Below, one piece after another: positions 36,215-50,677 of a stretch of DNA of 64,000 nt. The translations under genes were made by a program, and so were the position numbers. The stretch's first letter is position 1; each line of letters begins with the position of its first letter. Origin of the DNA: Proteromonas lacertae (lineage: Eukaryota > Sar > Bigyra > Opalinata > Proteromonadidae). The notes below the pieces were generated by a model, which searched no databases, was not told the origin of the DNA, and saw only the letters and a list, made by a program, of their open reading frames with translations. The stretch lies in contig NGBS01000297.1 of assembly GCA_002245135.1 (NCBI GenBank), positions 124,001 through 188,000 of the forward strand, read 5' to 3'.

Positions 36215-39200
36215 ATGTCGAATTATTCGTATATTGGTGTTGATTTAGGTTCATATTACTATAAAGTTGGTAGAGTAAAGGAACCTAATCATGTTGTCGA
36301 AATAGTGCCAAACAAACTTGATAAACGATCTTCTAGGTATTTATATGTAAGTAATGTAATAAATAGATCAGCAATAGGATTTTCAAAAGGTAAGAAATGT
36401 CCTGTAGGTCAAAAAATAGTATTTCTATATGATTTAAATTATAGCCTGCTAAAGATGTGAAAAATTCGTTAATAAATGGCAAAGATATTTTTGCAAAAGC
36501 ATTTGATGGTAAACAATTCGCAAATATACAAAATGCTTATAAACCGTTTATTCTCTCAAGTAATCAAAATAATGTGCCTATATTTACAGTATTGATTTAA
36601 TTTATTACTTTTAGTTTGATTATTATGAAGATAATTTGAAATATAATAGTAAAGATATATATCTAAACTATTTTTATAACATTTATGATATGATCCAAGC
36701 AAGAGATGCTGATAGTAATACAAAGGATAGTAATAAAAATCAAAATTATATATTAAGTGTATATTTTTATGAAATAATAATATATTGTTTAGTATCCAAT
36801 TAATTACTCTAAAGAACAAAGAGATGAGTTAAAAAGTTTATGTAATTTTAAAATGGAAGAATTATCAGTTAGTTGTTGTGATATTATCGATGAAAGTACT
36901 GCTTATGCTTTATGTTATGGATATGAAAATAATACAAAAATTGAAGATACAGAGATTAATTTGTTAGTTGATATTGGATATATTAATGCCACTGTTACTT
37001 GTGCAAAATATGAAAAAGTATGAATATAATTGGTCTTTATGTAATAGGATAAATGTACTGTATTAGGGAACTTCTATATCTGATGAAATTTGTGGAAGAA
37101 ATATTGATAAGTTGATGGTTGATTCAATTAAAGAAGAGATATTCAATGATAAAGATTTTAAAGTATTAAAAGACATATTTGATAGTAAACCAGATTATTT
37201 ATATAAAGTGCAAAATGCTGTAATAACTGCAAAAGAAAAACTATCAGCTGATGGAGCAAGTGATGTATAATCTGTAAATATAAATTATATGAAAATAGAT
37301 AAAAATAGAAGTGAGTGATTTATATGATTTAGATGATTTTGAGAGTAATTATAGTAAAGATAAACTCAATAGTTTGTTAATTAGTAATAATTATAAAGAA
37401 AAAATATTCAAATTGTTAGATCAATGTCTAAATAATAGCAAAGTACAAATTGAGGAAGAAAAAGCAGTTGAAGGTGATAATATTATACATACTTCAATTA
37501 AAGATATTTCATCAATTGTAATAGCTGGTGGAACTTGCAGAATTCCATTTATTCAAGAAGCGTTGAAAGAATATTTAAATACAAAAATAGGAAGAAAAGG
37601 AGAATTGAATAAGACTATAAATATGGATGAACATATAGCAAATGGGATATGTTATTATAGTTTGATTAAAAGTGATATATGGAAATATTCATTAGTAATT
37701 GATAGTAAAGATGTATTTAATTCTGATTTAATGAAAAGAGAAGTAATGAAACAAAAAATCAGAAATGTTTATGGAATAGTCAAATCAGAAATATCGAAGA
37801 TAATGAAAAAAGAATATTTAGAAGATATTAAAGAAATAATAAAAGAAGAAGGTAATCTAGCATTAGAAATTGTGAATAATTATGATAATTATGACAAGTT
37901 CTATTCAGCTGTGCAATATGATAAACATCTTCAAGAAGCAGATAAAAAGAGAAATGATCTAGAAACGAGATTGTATGATTATCAACATGAAGTAGAAAAA
38001 CTGAAGAATGAAGAATTAAAGAAAGAAATAATGGATTGGATTACTAAGCAAATAGAAAAACTTCATACAGATAAAACACTAAGAATGATGGATAAAGTAT
38101 TAGAATATGAAAATGTATTTGTTAGTGTAATTTATAATCATCTATAGGATTTAGAAAATGAAAGGATTAATCAAAAGAAAATGGCAAGAGATATTAATGT
38201 TAAATTATGGTATAATTATTTTAACATTATTTTAATATTGTAGTAATTGTGCAACTAAGATTCATTCTGATGATTCAAATTATCAAGAACTATTATCTGA
38301 TTTAAAAAGTATGAATGTAGAATCATTACCAATTAATCAAGTAGCAAATACAGGTTCATCTAAATTAAAACTATCAGAATTAATAAAAGATTACAAAAGT
38401 GAAATGTATATATTTATATTTTATTTATGTATAGATCAAAATGGGAAAAATTATTAAAAGAAATGCCAATAATCAATGATTATGATGTGAAGAATGATTT
38501 AAAGAATAAGAAGAGTTTAGAAGAAAGAAATAATGTAGTGAATGATTCAATATCATTAGATGATTTGAAAAGTTCAATTGACGATACTTATAAGTTATTT
38601 ACTGATATATTAAGTAACACAATTACAGCAATGGATAAAATTATGTATTAATAATATTTATGTAAAAATGTAGAAATGAAATCAAGGAAGATTACAAAGA
38701 CATTGATGTTAATAAAGATACATTATTAATAAGTATTGAAGGATTGAAAGAGACATTCAATAAAAGAAATGAAACTTCAGCATATTTAGCTTCAATAATA
38801 GAAAAATACAATGTATATATATTAAAATGTTATGAATAATATTTAGATGATTATTACTACAAATGACAGTATTATTTCAGATAAGAAAGACAATATGAAA
38901 AAGAAAATGTATTTATATCATAAATATAACATAATTAGAAATAATAAAGTAGAGTTTATTAAAACTCTTAAACATCCAGGAAATGCATTAGATGTTTTCA
39001 TTAATCAGTCAAATGGTATTAAAAAGTTAAATGAAGTAAACTCAATCAAAACACTTTGGGAAGAAGAAAAGAAATATGAAAGTTATTTATCTTCTTATAT
39101 TTCTAATTATAGTAAAGAATTAGAGGATTATAAGTATATAACCATTATATAATGATATAGAGAAAAGACAAAAGATGAGATAGAAAAATATGAGATTCGT

Positions 39201-40417
39201 GATGATGAGAAATACTCTGTTATTAGAAGCATCAATGAATTATTAATACCAAGTGATAGTTTGGAAAATATTAGCAAATGCTTTGAAGATATTGATAATA
39301 TAATAAAAGAAGCTCATCAAAGATTGTATGATTACTTCAAAGAGTTATTAAAATTATTGAATTGTGTTGATGACTATAAAGACTTTAAAATAAAAGTTGA
39401 TAAAAAGGTAGATAAGATAGAAGATATTGCGAATTACAATTCAGATACAGTGAATGGTATTTGTCATAGCATTTCAGAAAAATTATTAGCAATAGCAACT
39501 CAGTTTGAGTATAATAATAATATTATTATATAATATATATAATTAATAGAGATGAAATAAAAGCAATAAATGGATCAACTGTCTTTGGTATTCAATATGG
39601 TGATGATGTAAAAGTAGTTTTTGAAAAGAAAAGAGATGCATATGTATCTCAAAGAAATAAATATTTAACAATCATGTATATCTATTCAATTAATATATTT
39701 TAGATTTTCATTTGTTTCAGAAATGAATGAGATTAAAGATAATGATGAAGTGGATAAAATAAAAAAGGATATAAACGATAAATATATTACTGAATATACT
39801 AAATTAACATTAATTGAATTTCCAAAAGTTATAGGAGAATTAAAGAGTAGTGTAAATACAATAGTTGATAAAATTGTTGAGAAATACAAACTTGATATTG
39901 ATAAATATGATAAATTATGTAATAATGTCACTACAAAACCATTTCCTTCATTTAAATTAAATAAGATAAAGCGTTTTATTGTGTATTATCAATCATTAAT
40001 TATTTCTAAAGGATTAAGATTTGAAAAAATCAACTGAAATTGTTAAAAAGGAATATGATAGAATAATGGAAACAAATAGAAAGCAAGATAAAAGAAATAG
40101 ATATTAAATATAATATCACAGAAGAAACTGATGTGTATGATGTGTTATATGATTTATTAACAAATCCTCCTAATAATCAAGATAATTTAATTGATGTTAA
40201 AGACGAAAAAGATAATAAACCACCAACTTCAGATACTCAAGTGGAAGGATCAAAAAGAAATTCTTCGACTAAACCACCAATTACTCCAAATGATATGCCA
40301 GGTAGTGTAAATAATGGTGAAAAAACCTCACCACCACAACACAAGAAAGTTCCATCTATTATAAAGAAAAAGTCTTCTAAAATTGAACCAAATGATACAG
40401 AAGAATTAAATAAATGA
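36215..40417 (+). CDS. Hsp110/Hsp70-like ATPase domain with very long coiled-coil tail
   Basis: The N-terminal third is a divergent Hsp70/Hsp110 nucleotide-binding domain: phosphate-1 YIGVDLGSYYYKVG, the connect region YPINYSKEQRDELKSLC...IIDESTALCYGYE, phosphate-2 INLLVDIGYINATVTCAK, KEKLSADGA, and the adenosine motif IAGGTCRIPFIQEAL with MDEHIANGICYYSLI. The patterns are closest to Hsp110/Sse1 or Grp170. There is no normal substrate-binding domain; instead about 800 residues of charged coiled coil follow, built from many exons cut by 25-40 nt introns, with a Pro/Ser/Lys tail ending NDTEELNK (no EEVD or KDEL). +1 steps not explained by introns occur at 37066, about 40027 and 40090, each in a run of identical bases. 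Function unknown; a filament-linked chaperone or scaffold is one idea. Confidence 0.75.
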
Positions 40418-40629
40418 TTTCTTCACATTTTATTGTTTGTTGTTGTTATTATATAATTCTATAAAAAGTGTAAAAAATTATAACAAATGAGTTCAATTTG
40501 CCAAATCATGCAAAAAAATAAAAAATAAGTAACAATGTAATTTACTTGTCACATTGACCAATTTATCGTTATTCAATTGTTTATACTTGTTTAATTAATT
40601 CAACGTTTTTTACTTTATAATTTTATTAA

Positions 40630-41954
40630 ATGGGTCTTTGCTTATCTACTGATACACAAAAGAATAACGAGAGTCAGAGGTATTCGAATAGAGATCTATA
40701 TGCCACTCCAGCTGTTGAAAACCCTCAACAGGAAGTTATTCCTGTTCAAGAACCAAAATCAATAGATTCAAAAGTTCATAGTTATGTTCCAAGGAAAACA
40801 TCAGATATTATTACTCCTCCTGATCTTCATCATGCAAGATCAAGACAAGTATATTCTAAATATATTAATTTAATTGTTTTTAGTATGGTGTTATTGATGG
40901 AGCACAACAGCAAGAAGAAAGTGTTACTTTCTACTATATATATAAAGATGAAGAAACAAAAAAATTAATACGAATGTCAATGAAAAGTCATCCAGTATTT
41001 CAAAACATGGAACAAATACAAATAGACAGAGTAATTGATGCGATGGACAAAGTGGATGTTCCAAAAGGAGCTATATGTAGTCAACAGGGCAAAGCAGGCA
41101 GATCATTTTACACAATAGCAGAAGGTCAATTTTCAATGAAAAGTGTAGTTACAGAAAGTCAAACAATTTCATTAACACTAAATCCAGGTCATTCATTCGG
41201 TGAATTGTTTTTATTTGATACTCCAAGATTATATACAGTTGTTGCAGAAACACCAGGTGTATTATGGACTATAGATAGGACAGGATTTAGAAAAACTCTT
41301 GAAATATATGAAAAAAATAAAATAAAAGATAGAATCAAATTTTTGAAAAGAATGGAAATATTCAAGCCATTAGTACATGATGAATTTAATAAATTAGCTG
41401 AAGCTTGTATTCAATTGTATTATAAGAAGAACGAAACTATTATTCATGAAGGTGAACTAGTGGATGAACACAGTTATTTTTTTATAATTGAAAGTGGAAG
41501 AGTGAAAGTAAATTTAGCATATAAATCCTCCAATAGAGATGAAGTATTAGTTAATATTTATTTATTTTAAATAGAAATATACGGTATTAAAGACTGGTGC
41601 ATTTTTCGGTGAAAGATCATTAATTACTGATGAACCAAGATCAACAGATGTAATAGCAATGACAAATGTGATTTTATTAGCCTTAGATCGAGCTTCATTT
41701 GTCAAACTACTAGGACCCATAGAGCCAATTTTGAATAGAACAATAGATACATATGGTGTTGTAGCACTTAAAGATATTCCTGTATTATCATTTCTAACGA
41801 ATGAGGAGAGAGAAAAACTATATGCATTGATGATTAAGAAAACATACAAAGGAGGTGATATAATATATCATGTTGGTGATAGTATCAATTTTAATATAAT
41901 AATGGAAGGTGAAGTGATAAGAACAATGAAAGATCAAGATTATGATGATTTAAA

Positions 41955-41985
<31 letters not shown>

Positions 41986-43669
41986 TCTTTACATTAATGT
42001 TTATATAAATAGAAAAAGAATAGCTAGTTCTGATGGTTTTGCAACATCACAAAATGATCCATTTGCTAGTCGAAGGACAAGTCGTACAAATTCTCCACGC
42101 AATGAAAAGATGAAAGCCACTAATGGAAGTATCGGTCCTGACAGTCTACCAGGTGTAGTAAATGAACCATCTGCTAGAACATCAATGCCAGGACAATCAC
42201 TACTTCCACATCCATTCGAATATCCTCCAAGCTCAAATCCTTTACAAATACAAAAGACAAGTATAACTGCTGCTATTCAAGAACACAATTCAAAGACATT
42301 ACATAGACATCAAAGTGAAACAAGAATCAGTATTAACGTAAAATCAAGAGTTACACCAGCAAGAAGACAATCATGTGGTATTGGACAAAATCAATTGTTA
42401 CATGACTTATTAATGAAAGGCGATTATTTTGGTGGTACTTCTATAATTAGAAATAAAGGTAAAAGTTTATATAAATATACAGCGAAAGAGATGGTAACAT
42501 GTTTGACATTAGATGCAAATACTTTTCATGATTATATTATGAAAAATGTATATATATATATATATAATTATTTATGATTATTTATTTGTATATAGCCATC
42601 TTCAAAGAAATTTTTAAAACAATTTATAAATCCAAATCAAAACAAAGAAGAAGAAAGTAGTATAGAAAAACGAAAACCAACAGGAAGTGGACAAATCAAT
42701 GATGTAAGACAATTCAAAATCATTCAACCTCTAGGTAAAGGTGCATTTGGTTTAGTTATATTAGTAGAAGATAAGAAGCATAAACAATATGCAATAAAAT
42801 GTGTAAAACGTACAAGGTTAATAGATGAAAAAGGCAAATCACACAGAGATGCAATTGTGTCAGTATTACAGGAAAAAAAGATTTTAACTCAATTACCAGT
42901 AAGTCCATTTATTGAAAGATTTTATGGGACTTGTGTAGATGATAATTATTGTTATTATATCATAGAGTTTATTAATGGCGGTGAATTACATTATCAGATG
43001 TATAGTGATGTTGGCGATTCATTATCAATGGATGAAAAGAGTGTTCAGTTTTATGTTTCAAATATTGTAGTAATGTTATCAGATTTACATGATGAAAAAA
43101 TAGCATATAGAGATTTAAAACCAGAGAATCTTGTAATTGATAAGAAAACAGGATATTTGAAATTAATTGATTTTGGTTTTGCTAAACAGATATTCAGGAA
43201 AACGTGGACTATCTGTGGAACTCCTTATTATATTGCTCCAGAGATTATTTGCTGTACTGGTCATGATACTGCTGTTGATTGGTGGACTTTAGGAATCATT
43301 TGTTATGAATTAGTTGCTGGTGTTACTCCATTTAGTGGTGAAAATCCATTACAAACTTATAATTTGATTCTGAATGGTGAATTAGATTTTTCTACTCTTA
43401 CTATAAGCGAAAATTTGCAGGATCTGATTATTAGGTTATTACAAAGGTCCAAGACACTTAGATTGGGTAATTTACAGAGAGGAGCTAAAGATATATTTGA
43501 TCATCCATTCTTTGAAGAATTAAACTGGGATGATATTAGAAATAGACGTATAAAAGCACCAAAGTTAAAGAGACCAGTAGAAAATAAGCAATCGCCTTGT
43601 CCTGAGAAAATAGTTTTGGGAAGTGGTAATGGAGACTGGGTAAAAGGTACAAAACTTGAAAATTTTTGA
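40630..43669 (+). CDS. cGMP-dependent protein kinase (PKG)
   Basis: This single polypeptide has tandem cyclic-nucleotide-binding domains followed by an AGC kinase. Start MGLCLSTDTQ carries an N-myristoylation signal (Gly2, Ser6) with Cys4 available for palmitoylation, so membrane attachment is likely. Domain 1: SFGELFLFDTPRLYTVVA. Domain 2: FFGERSLITDEPRSTDVIA, the best match to a functional phosphate-binding cassette. Domain 3 (DIPVLSFLTNEE...GDYFGGTSIIRN) is split by an insert of about 110 residues with RRTS and RRQS sites (42060-42400). Kinase: LGKGAFGLVI, YAIKCVK, YRDLKPENLV, DFGFAKQI, CGTPYYIAPE, all intact. Introns at 40855, 41542, 41957 and 42546 are short; the third contains a (TA)n run. 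No frame breaks over 3 kb. Confidence 0.9.
41957..41986. repeat. TA dinucleotide repeat in a PKG intron
   Basis: About 14 TA units forming the start of an intron. A plain microsatellite. Confidence 0.8.
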
Positions 43670-43866
43670 GTATAGTAAATGTGAAATATACTTTATTTAT
43701 TAAGATCTTTTTTATTGTATTTATATTTCTTTTTTAATTTTTGTGGGGTTACTGAAAGTAAGTGAAAATTTTCATTATAAATTTTGAAAAAATATTATAT
43801 TTTGATAATTCTCGTCATTTTCAATATATTGTATGATAATAGGATTGTAGTTGAATAACAACAAAA

Positions 43867-45213
43867 ATGATAAATCCATGGATTGTTTTAGTATGCTTTT
43901 TATTGAAATATTTGGTGATAGTTAAGTGCAATGTTACTTATGACAATGCTTAATGTCTTCATAATAATGAGGAATTTAACACCATCATTAAATGATAATG
44001 AACCAGAAGCTGTATATGATTTGAGAGTAGTTCCAAAAGAACACCTTAGGCATGGTATAGAATATTATTATTACATATAATAGTCCCTGAAGTTATGCCT
44101 GGAACCTTTTCAATCGTGTTAGTCGATCATAATGAATCAATGCTTTTTAAGACATATCCTATTTATATTAATTATTAAATAATATGTTTTTCTTAATTAA
44201 TATTTACAATAGATTCAATATTAACTAATTCAACACCATCACTACTAGGCGAAATATTAGTAATTGATGATGGATCACCAACACCAGTTGTATACAATCA
44301 TTCCAAGGTCAGAATCATAAGAAACGGTATAATTTATAATATATAATCAATATAGATGTAAGAACTGGATTAATTCAAGCAAGAAATACAGGTGGAAATG
44401 AAGCAAGATGTGAATACTTAGCAATTATGGATGCTCATATAAAAGTAGCTAAAGGATGGTTAGATCAACCTTATGAACTAATGAAGAAAGATTATAGGAC
44501 AATGGTAAGTCCTGTTGTGTTTATAATGGATCAAGAACACTTTGAATTTCAACCTGGAAGAAATGGCTTGATGAGGTATTTATTATACATATTTTATGAA
44601 TAGTTCTGCTGGTTTTTATTGGACATTCCGTCACAAATGGAGATCAGGAGTACCTGGTACAATGCAAACAGCTGCTACAATGGGTGAATTTTTCATTACC
44701 AAAAGATGGTGGACTGGAAATTGAAGGAATGGACACAGGAATGTTACAATGGGGAGGTGAAAATATTGATATTTCATTACGAACTTGGATGTGTGGTGGG
44801 CAGATAGTAGTTGCTGATAAAACGTATATAGCACATGCATTTAGGAAGAAAGCACCTTATAAAGTGGATGTGAAGAATGTAGCAAGGAATGCAGCAAGAT
44901 CTGCTGAAGTATGGTTAGGACCTGAATATATTCATAAATTTTATAAAGCTAGAAAGATTAAGAGAGGATCTATTGATTATGGTGATATTTCAAGTATGAT
45001 TTATATCGTAAAATCTGTGATTTGTTTAGAACCTTTGGCAATGAAGGAGAGACTGAAATGTCACAATTTTTCATGGTTTGTAGAGAAGTTTAAGGGTATT
45101 TCACCCTGTGATCATGGTATATTACTCTTTTTTATAAATTATTCATAGATGATAAAAATTGTGGAAATTATAGAAATGTAGAGCCAAAGCAATTAGATCC
45201 TAGATTTTATTAA
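43867..45213 (+). CDS. polypeptide GalNAc-transferase-like glycosyltransferase (GT27)
   Basis: GT27 enzymes start mucin-type O-glycans by adding GalNAc to Ser/Thr in the Golgi. The protein begins with a hydrophobic anchor (MINPWIVLVCFLLKYLVIV), then LLGEILVIDDGSP (nucleotide fold), the metal-binding DxH as LAIMDAHIKV, FYWTFRHKWRSGVPG, MQTAATMGEFFITK, and the catalytic MDTGMLQWGGENIDISLRTW. GDIS...MKERLKCHNFSWFVEK closes the catalytic domain. The usual C-terminal ricin-type lectin domain is missing; the protein ends KQLDPRFY. A +1 step lies in the A4 run at 44701-44704. The first exon joins ambiguously (a 45-nt intron from 43924 gives the best frame). Confidence 0.88.
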
Positions 45214-45320
45214 AATAGATGTTATATAATTTTTCCTTTTATTTCTATTGATTTTTTGTTTTTTTAGTAAATACGCTTCAATACACTTGTATTTGATAGT
45301 ATTATTTGTATTTTTGAATT

Positions 45321-45683
45321 ATGATGTTTAGGGTTAATGTATCATTTTTTAAAACTATATTTTAGAATATAACGCGAGTAATAAAACCAATTAATAGAAT
45401 AAATAGTATTCTACCAACAAATTCAGCTAGATCTTTTGTTGTTCATGTAAAATATAATCAAACCAATAAAGATACAATTACAGAGAATAAAATGTTATAC
45501 TTGAATTTAATACTGTGTGGAATATTCTCAGTTCCCATTATCTATGAAGCTCACAAATATAGACATGGTGAAGAGTTTAGAACAAAGCTAAATGAAAAAT
45601 TTCCAGCAATTGGCAAGTGTTTTACTACATTATTTCTACCTAATCAGAATAAATCTGAAAAAGAAGACAATATAACAAAATAA
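45321..45683 (+). CDS. small single-span protein with mitochondrial-type presequence
   Basis: After a 31-nt intron, MMFRNITRVIKPINRINSILP gives a basic, amphipathic N-terminus typical of mitochondrial import signals, followed by ARSFVVHVKYNQ. A single membrane helix (LYLNLILCGIFSVPIIYEAH) leads into a charged C-terminus (KYRHGEEFRTKLNEKFPAIG). At about 109 residues it looks like an inner-membrane subunit of a respiratory or MICOS-type complex, but I cannot match it to a named protein. It is convergent with DHX15, with about 90 bases between. Confidence 0.6.
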
Positions 45684-45776
45684 TAATAATTCTATTGTTT
45701 TTATGCTTAATGTAATATCAATAATACAATCAATAGTTTAAAAACTAATAAATAGGAAAAAACTAATTCACATTTT

Positions 45777-48107
<2,331 letters not shown>

Positions 48108-48373
48108 TTTTATAATCTCAAGCTTTTCAAGCTTTTCAAGGTTGTAATATATGATTTATTCTGCTAATCATCAATGAAATAAGTTCGTATATTTATTTTT
48201 AGTATTATTTTTAGTATTTATACCAATAAACAAATTTATAATAAACAATAAAGATTATTTTTATAGATTTATAGTATATTTTTATATATAATAATAATAT
48301 GAATAGACATTTAGTTACACTTTGGCTATTTTAGATCTTGATGCATTCTTTTTAATACACTCTGTAGCAAGTT

Positions 48374-49053
48374 TTATTTACATGAACATGTATATACGGT
48401 CTGGTTGGATGGTTTACATATATTAATACAATCATGGAGAAATACTTCATGTTTAATTCTATCACAGACCACTCTAGTTTCATCAGGACCAGGTATAATT
48501 CCTCTCATAGATAATAGTTTCACTTTTACAGCATGTACAATATCTTCGAAAGTGATGTGTAATTGGCCTAACAAAGACTCTCTATATGCTATCTTGTATA
48601 TTACTCCATTTATTTCTATTTTGTTTTTCATATCTCTTCTATCTCTATTTCTTGTTACTTTTGTTTTATTTTGCATTGGCTCAGGTATAGTTTCATTAGA
48701 TAATAGATTTAAAGCACATGCTTTTGTTGGTTCTATTCCAAAGCTTGGTAGTCGGTGGATCTACTGTAGTGGATGGATATAATGGAGCATCTGGAAGTTG
48801 TAATGGAGTTAGTGCTTCTGCAGGTGTTGATAATAATGTGTTTATGATGTAACGCATCTTCTGGTGCAGCGTTAGAAAAAATCTGTGTGCTATAACCAAA
48901 TTTGGATTGGTGTATATGTGGAGCCATTATTGGTGATATACAATTATTGCTGGAATAGTCTTCTTCAAAATTGTAGTAGCTGAGTGGCTCTAACTCTTCC
49001 TCATGAAGCTCATCAAAGTTAAATAAAGTGTCTGGTTGTGCTATTTGAGTCAT
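48374..49053 (-). CDS. unknown protein with conserved basic C-terminal domain
   Basis: Start ATG 49053 (MTQIAQPDTLFNFDELHE). The N-terminal half is acidic and then Pro/Thr-rich (TPLQLPDAPLYPSTTVDPP), suggesting disorder. The C-terminal 100 residues are basic and structured: KTKVTRNRDRRDMKNKIEIN, IYKIAYRESLLGQLHI, MRGIIPGPDETRVVCDRI, ending CSCK. I do not recognise this domain. Reading it as one protein needs two +1 steps, near 48845 and in the T4 run (A4 on the coding strand) at 48722-48725; the continuity of composition across them supports a single gene. The acidic/Pro-rich front and basic end would suit a DNA- or RNA-binding regulator, but that is speculative. Confidence 0.45.
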
Positions 49054-49823
49054 TATTTAATTATAAACGCAAAAAGAAATAATCCTAAAAATTCAAACTA
49101 TTCAAACCTAATTGGCCAATAAAAATGCACCAATTTTGCCGCTTTAATATTAATATGGCAGAAGCGCGAAAAAATCTGAGCTAGATGCATTCATTTTTAA
49201 TGTTTTTAATTCATTCTTTTATCTCCATAGAAGCTCCTGTACTACTTATTTTACCTTTACATTTGGTTTCATGAATATATAACAGATCTGAGAGTGGGGT
49301 TGGGTTTATGTTATGTTATAATATTTCTAATTTTTCTCATCAAAGTGACATGGTTATAATACATTATTTATCACTTTATAAAAAACTAGCTCAACTTCTT
49401 GAGTTTGGATCATTTATCATAACATATTATTACAATATCTCAGAGTATACATGTATTAGGTATGTTGAAGGTCGAGTAAAACATACAGATATATAGAATT
49501 CTTTGAAAGTATGTAATATGTCTAGATATAGAGTGTATGCTTATTTAGGGAGTAAATATAGCTAGAATAAATGTTTAAACAAACATCTGTATATGTTCTT
49601 AACAGTTTATTCAATATTTTGGCTATTTATTTTCTTATACTTATATGAAGATATATTATATATAAACACATACACTATAACATATAATGATAGTTACAGA
49701 AAAATAAGTGCAAATATCAATGAAAGAATTTGAGAAATTACATTTTATGTAAAATCTTGGATAGGAAAAAGATTAACACTACATAAAAACAAAGGAAAAC
49801 TTTAATTCGTTCTAAACACATAA
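49054..49823. other. intergenic, no gene recognised; one E2F-like site
   Basis: A 770-base gap between the unknown gene and UBE2G2. The short plus-strand frame at 49308-49496 has no protein-like features. The motif GCGCGAAA at 49164-49171 (TTTCGCGC on the other strand) matches the E2F/DP consensus and stands out in such AT-rich DNA; it lies about 110 bases upstream of the ATG at 49053. Nothing else recognised. Confidence 0.35.
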
Positions 49824-50560
49824 TTAATTTAAACCAAGCGAACTTTTAACATCAATTAATACTCTGTTATTATATTCTTCTTTATTTGTTCTGAATTGTT
49901 TTGCAGCTACATTACATCTATATACAATGTATACCTTCTATATTTGCAGGACTTTCTGGATTTGGTTCGGCTAACATACTCATTACCTAATTAATTTAAT
50001 AACACAATAATATTAATACTGAAATCAGTATTTTTTCTGTTGATTGAGCTGGGCTCCATCTTTCACAACTCTGTTCATAACCCCATATATCTTCTCCCTA
50101 AGTATATTATATAAAATGTAATTAAATATAATACTGGTGGATGTAAAATTGATATACAAACCTATTACATTTAGAAATTATATTTTTAAATACCTTTCCA
50201 TCACTATGTATGTTAGGATGCCATATTGGAGGATCAAAATATAATGTTGGCTATTAGATATAAATTGAATTTGATACTGGATTTAATGGATAGTCATTAG
50301 GATATTTTAAGGTACAACGAAAGCATCCACCTTCATACGGAGTATCTGGTGGTCCTCTTAATATATTGGTATAAAAAATATACAAAATTATTGCTTCCCA
50401 TTCTAGTAAATTATCTTCATTTTTTGGGCCTAACAAATAAATAAATTCTATATACCAGCTGTAATACAGTCAGTAGGATGAAGTGTTAGTTCTAATGAAA
50501 AATATGATTCATATTAATACCTTTAAATTCTTGGATTAACCTTCTAGCTGCTTTGCACAT
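49824..50560 (-). CDS. ubiquitin-conjugating enzyme E2 (UBE2G2/Ubc7 type)
   Basis: Ubc7/UBE2G2 works with ER-associated degradation ligases. The start MCKAARRLIQEFKELTLHP opens helix 1; LLEWEAIILGPPDTPYEGGCF and YPNDYPLNPPTLYF form the core sheet; HPN is in WHPNIHSDGK and the active-site Cys is in KVCISILHPP. The acidic loop GEDIWGYEQSCERWSPAQS after the Cys is the insertion that marks the G-class E2s. The end (EYNNRVLIDVKSSLGLN) matches UBE2G2. The coding region is cut by at least seven introns of 25-36 nt, all of which join in frame, including one that removes an apparent in-frame stop after ANIE. About 165 residues, complete. Confidence 0.92.
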
Positions 50561-50677
50561 GAAAAAAAGCCTTTTCAAATTCTGAGACAAGATCTGATCT
50601 GAAATGGTAATATTTTCAAAAATCAATTATTTAAGGCATTATAACAAAATAATATCTAAAAAACTAATATATATAAT

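Noticed and set aside
48116-48142. Tandem AGCTTTTCA phrase upstream of DHX15
   Set aside because: Only two to three short copies; too little to call a regulatory element.
49308-49496. Short plus-strand open frame in the 49.1-49.8 kb gap
   Set aside because: No motif, no support from flanking splice signals, and composition typical of noncoding sequence.
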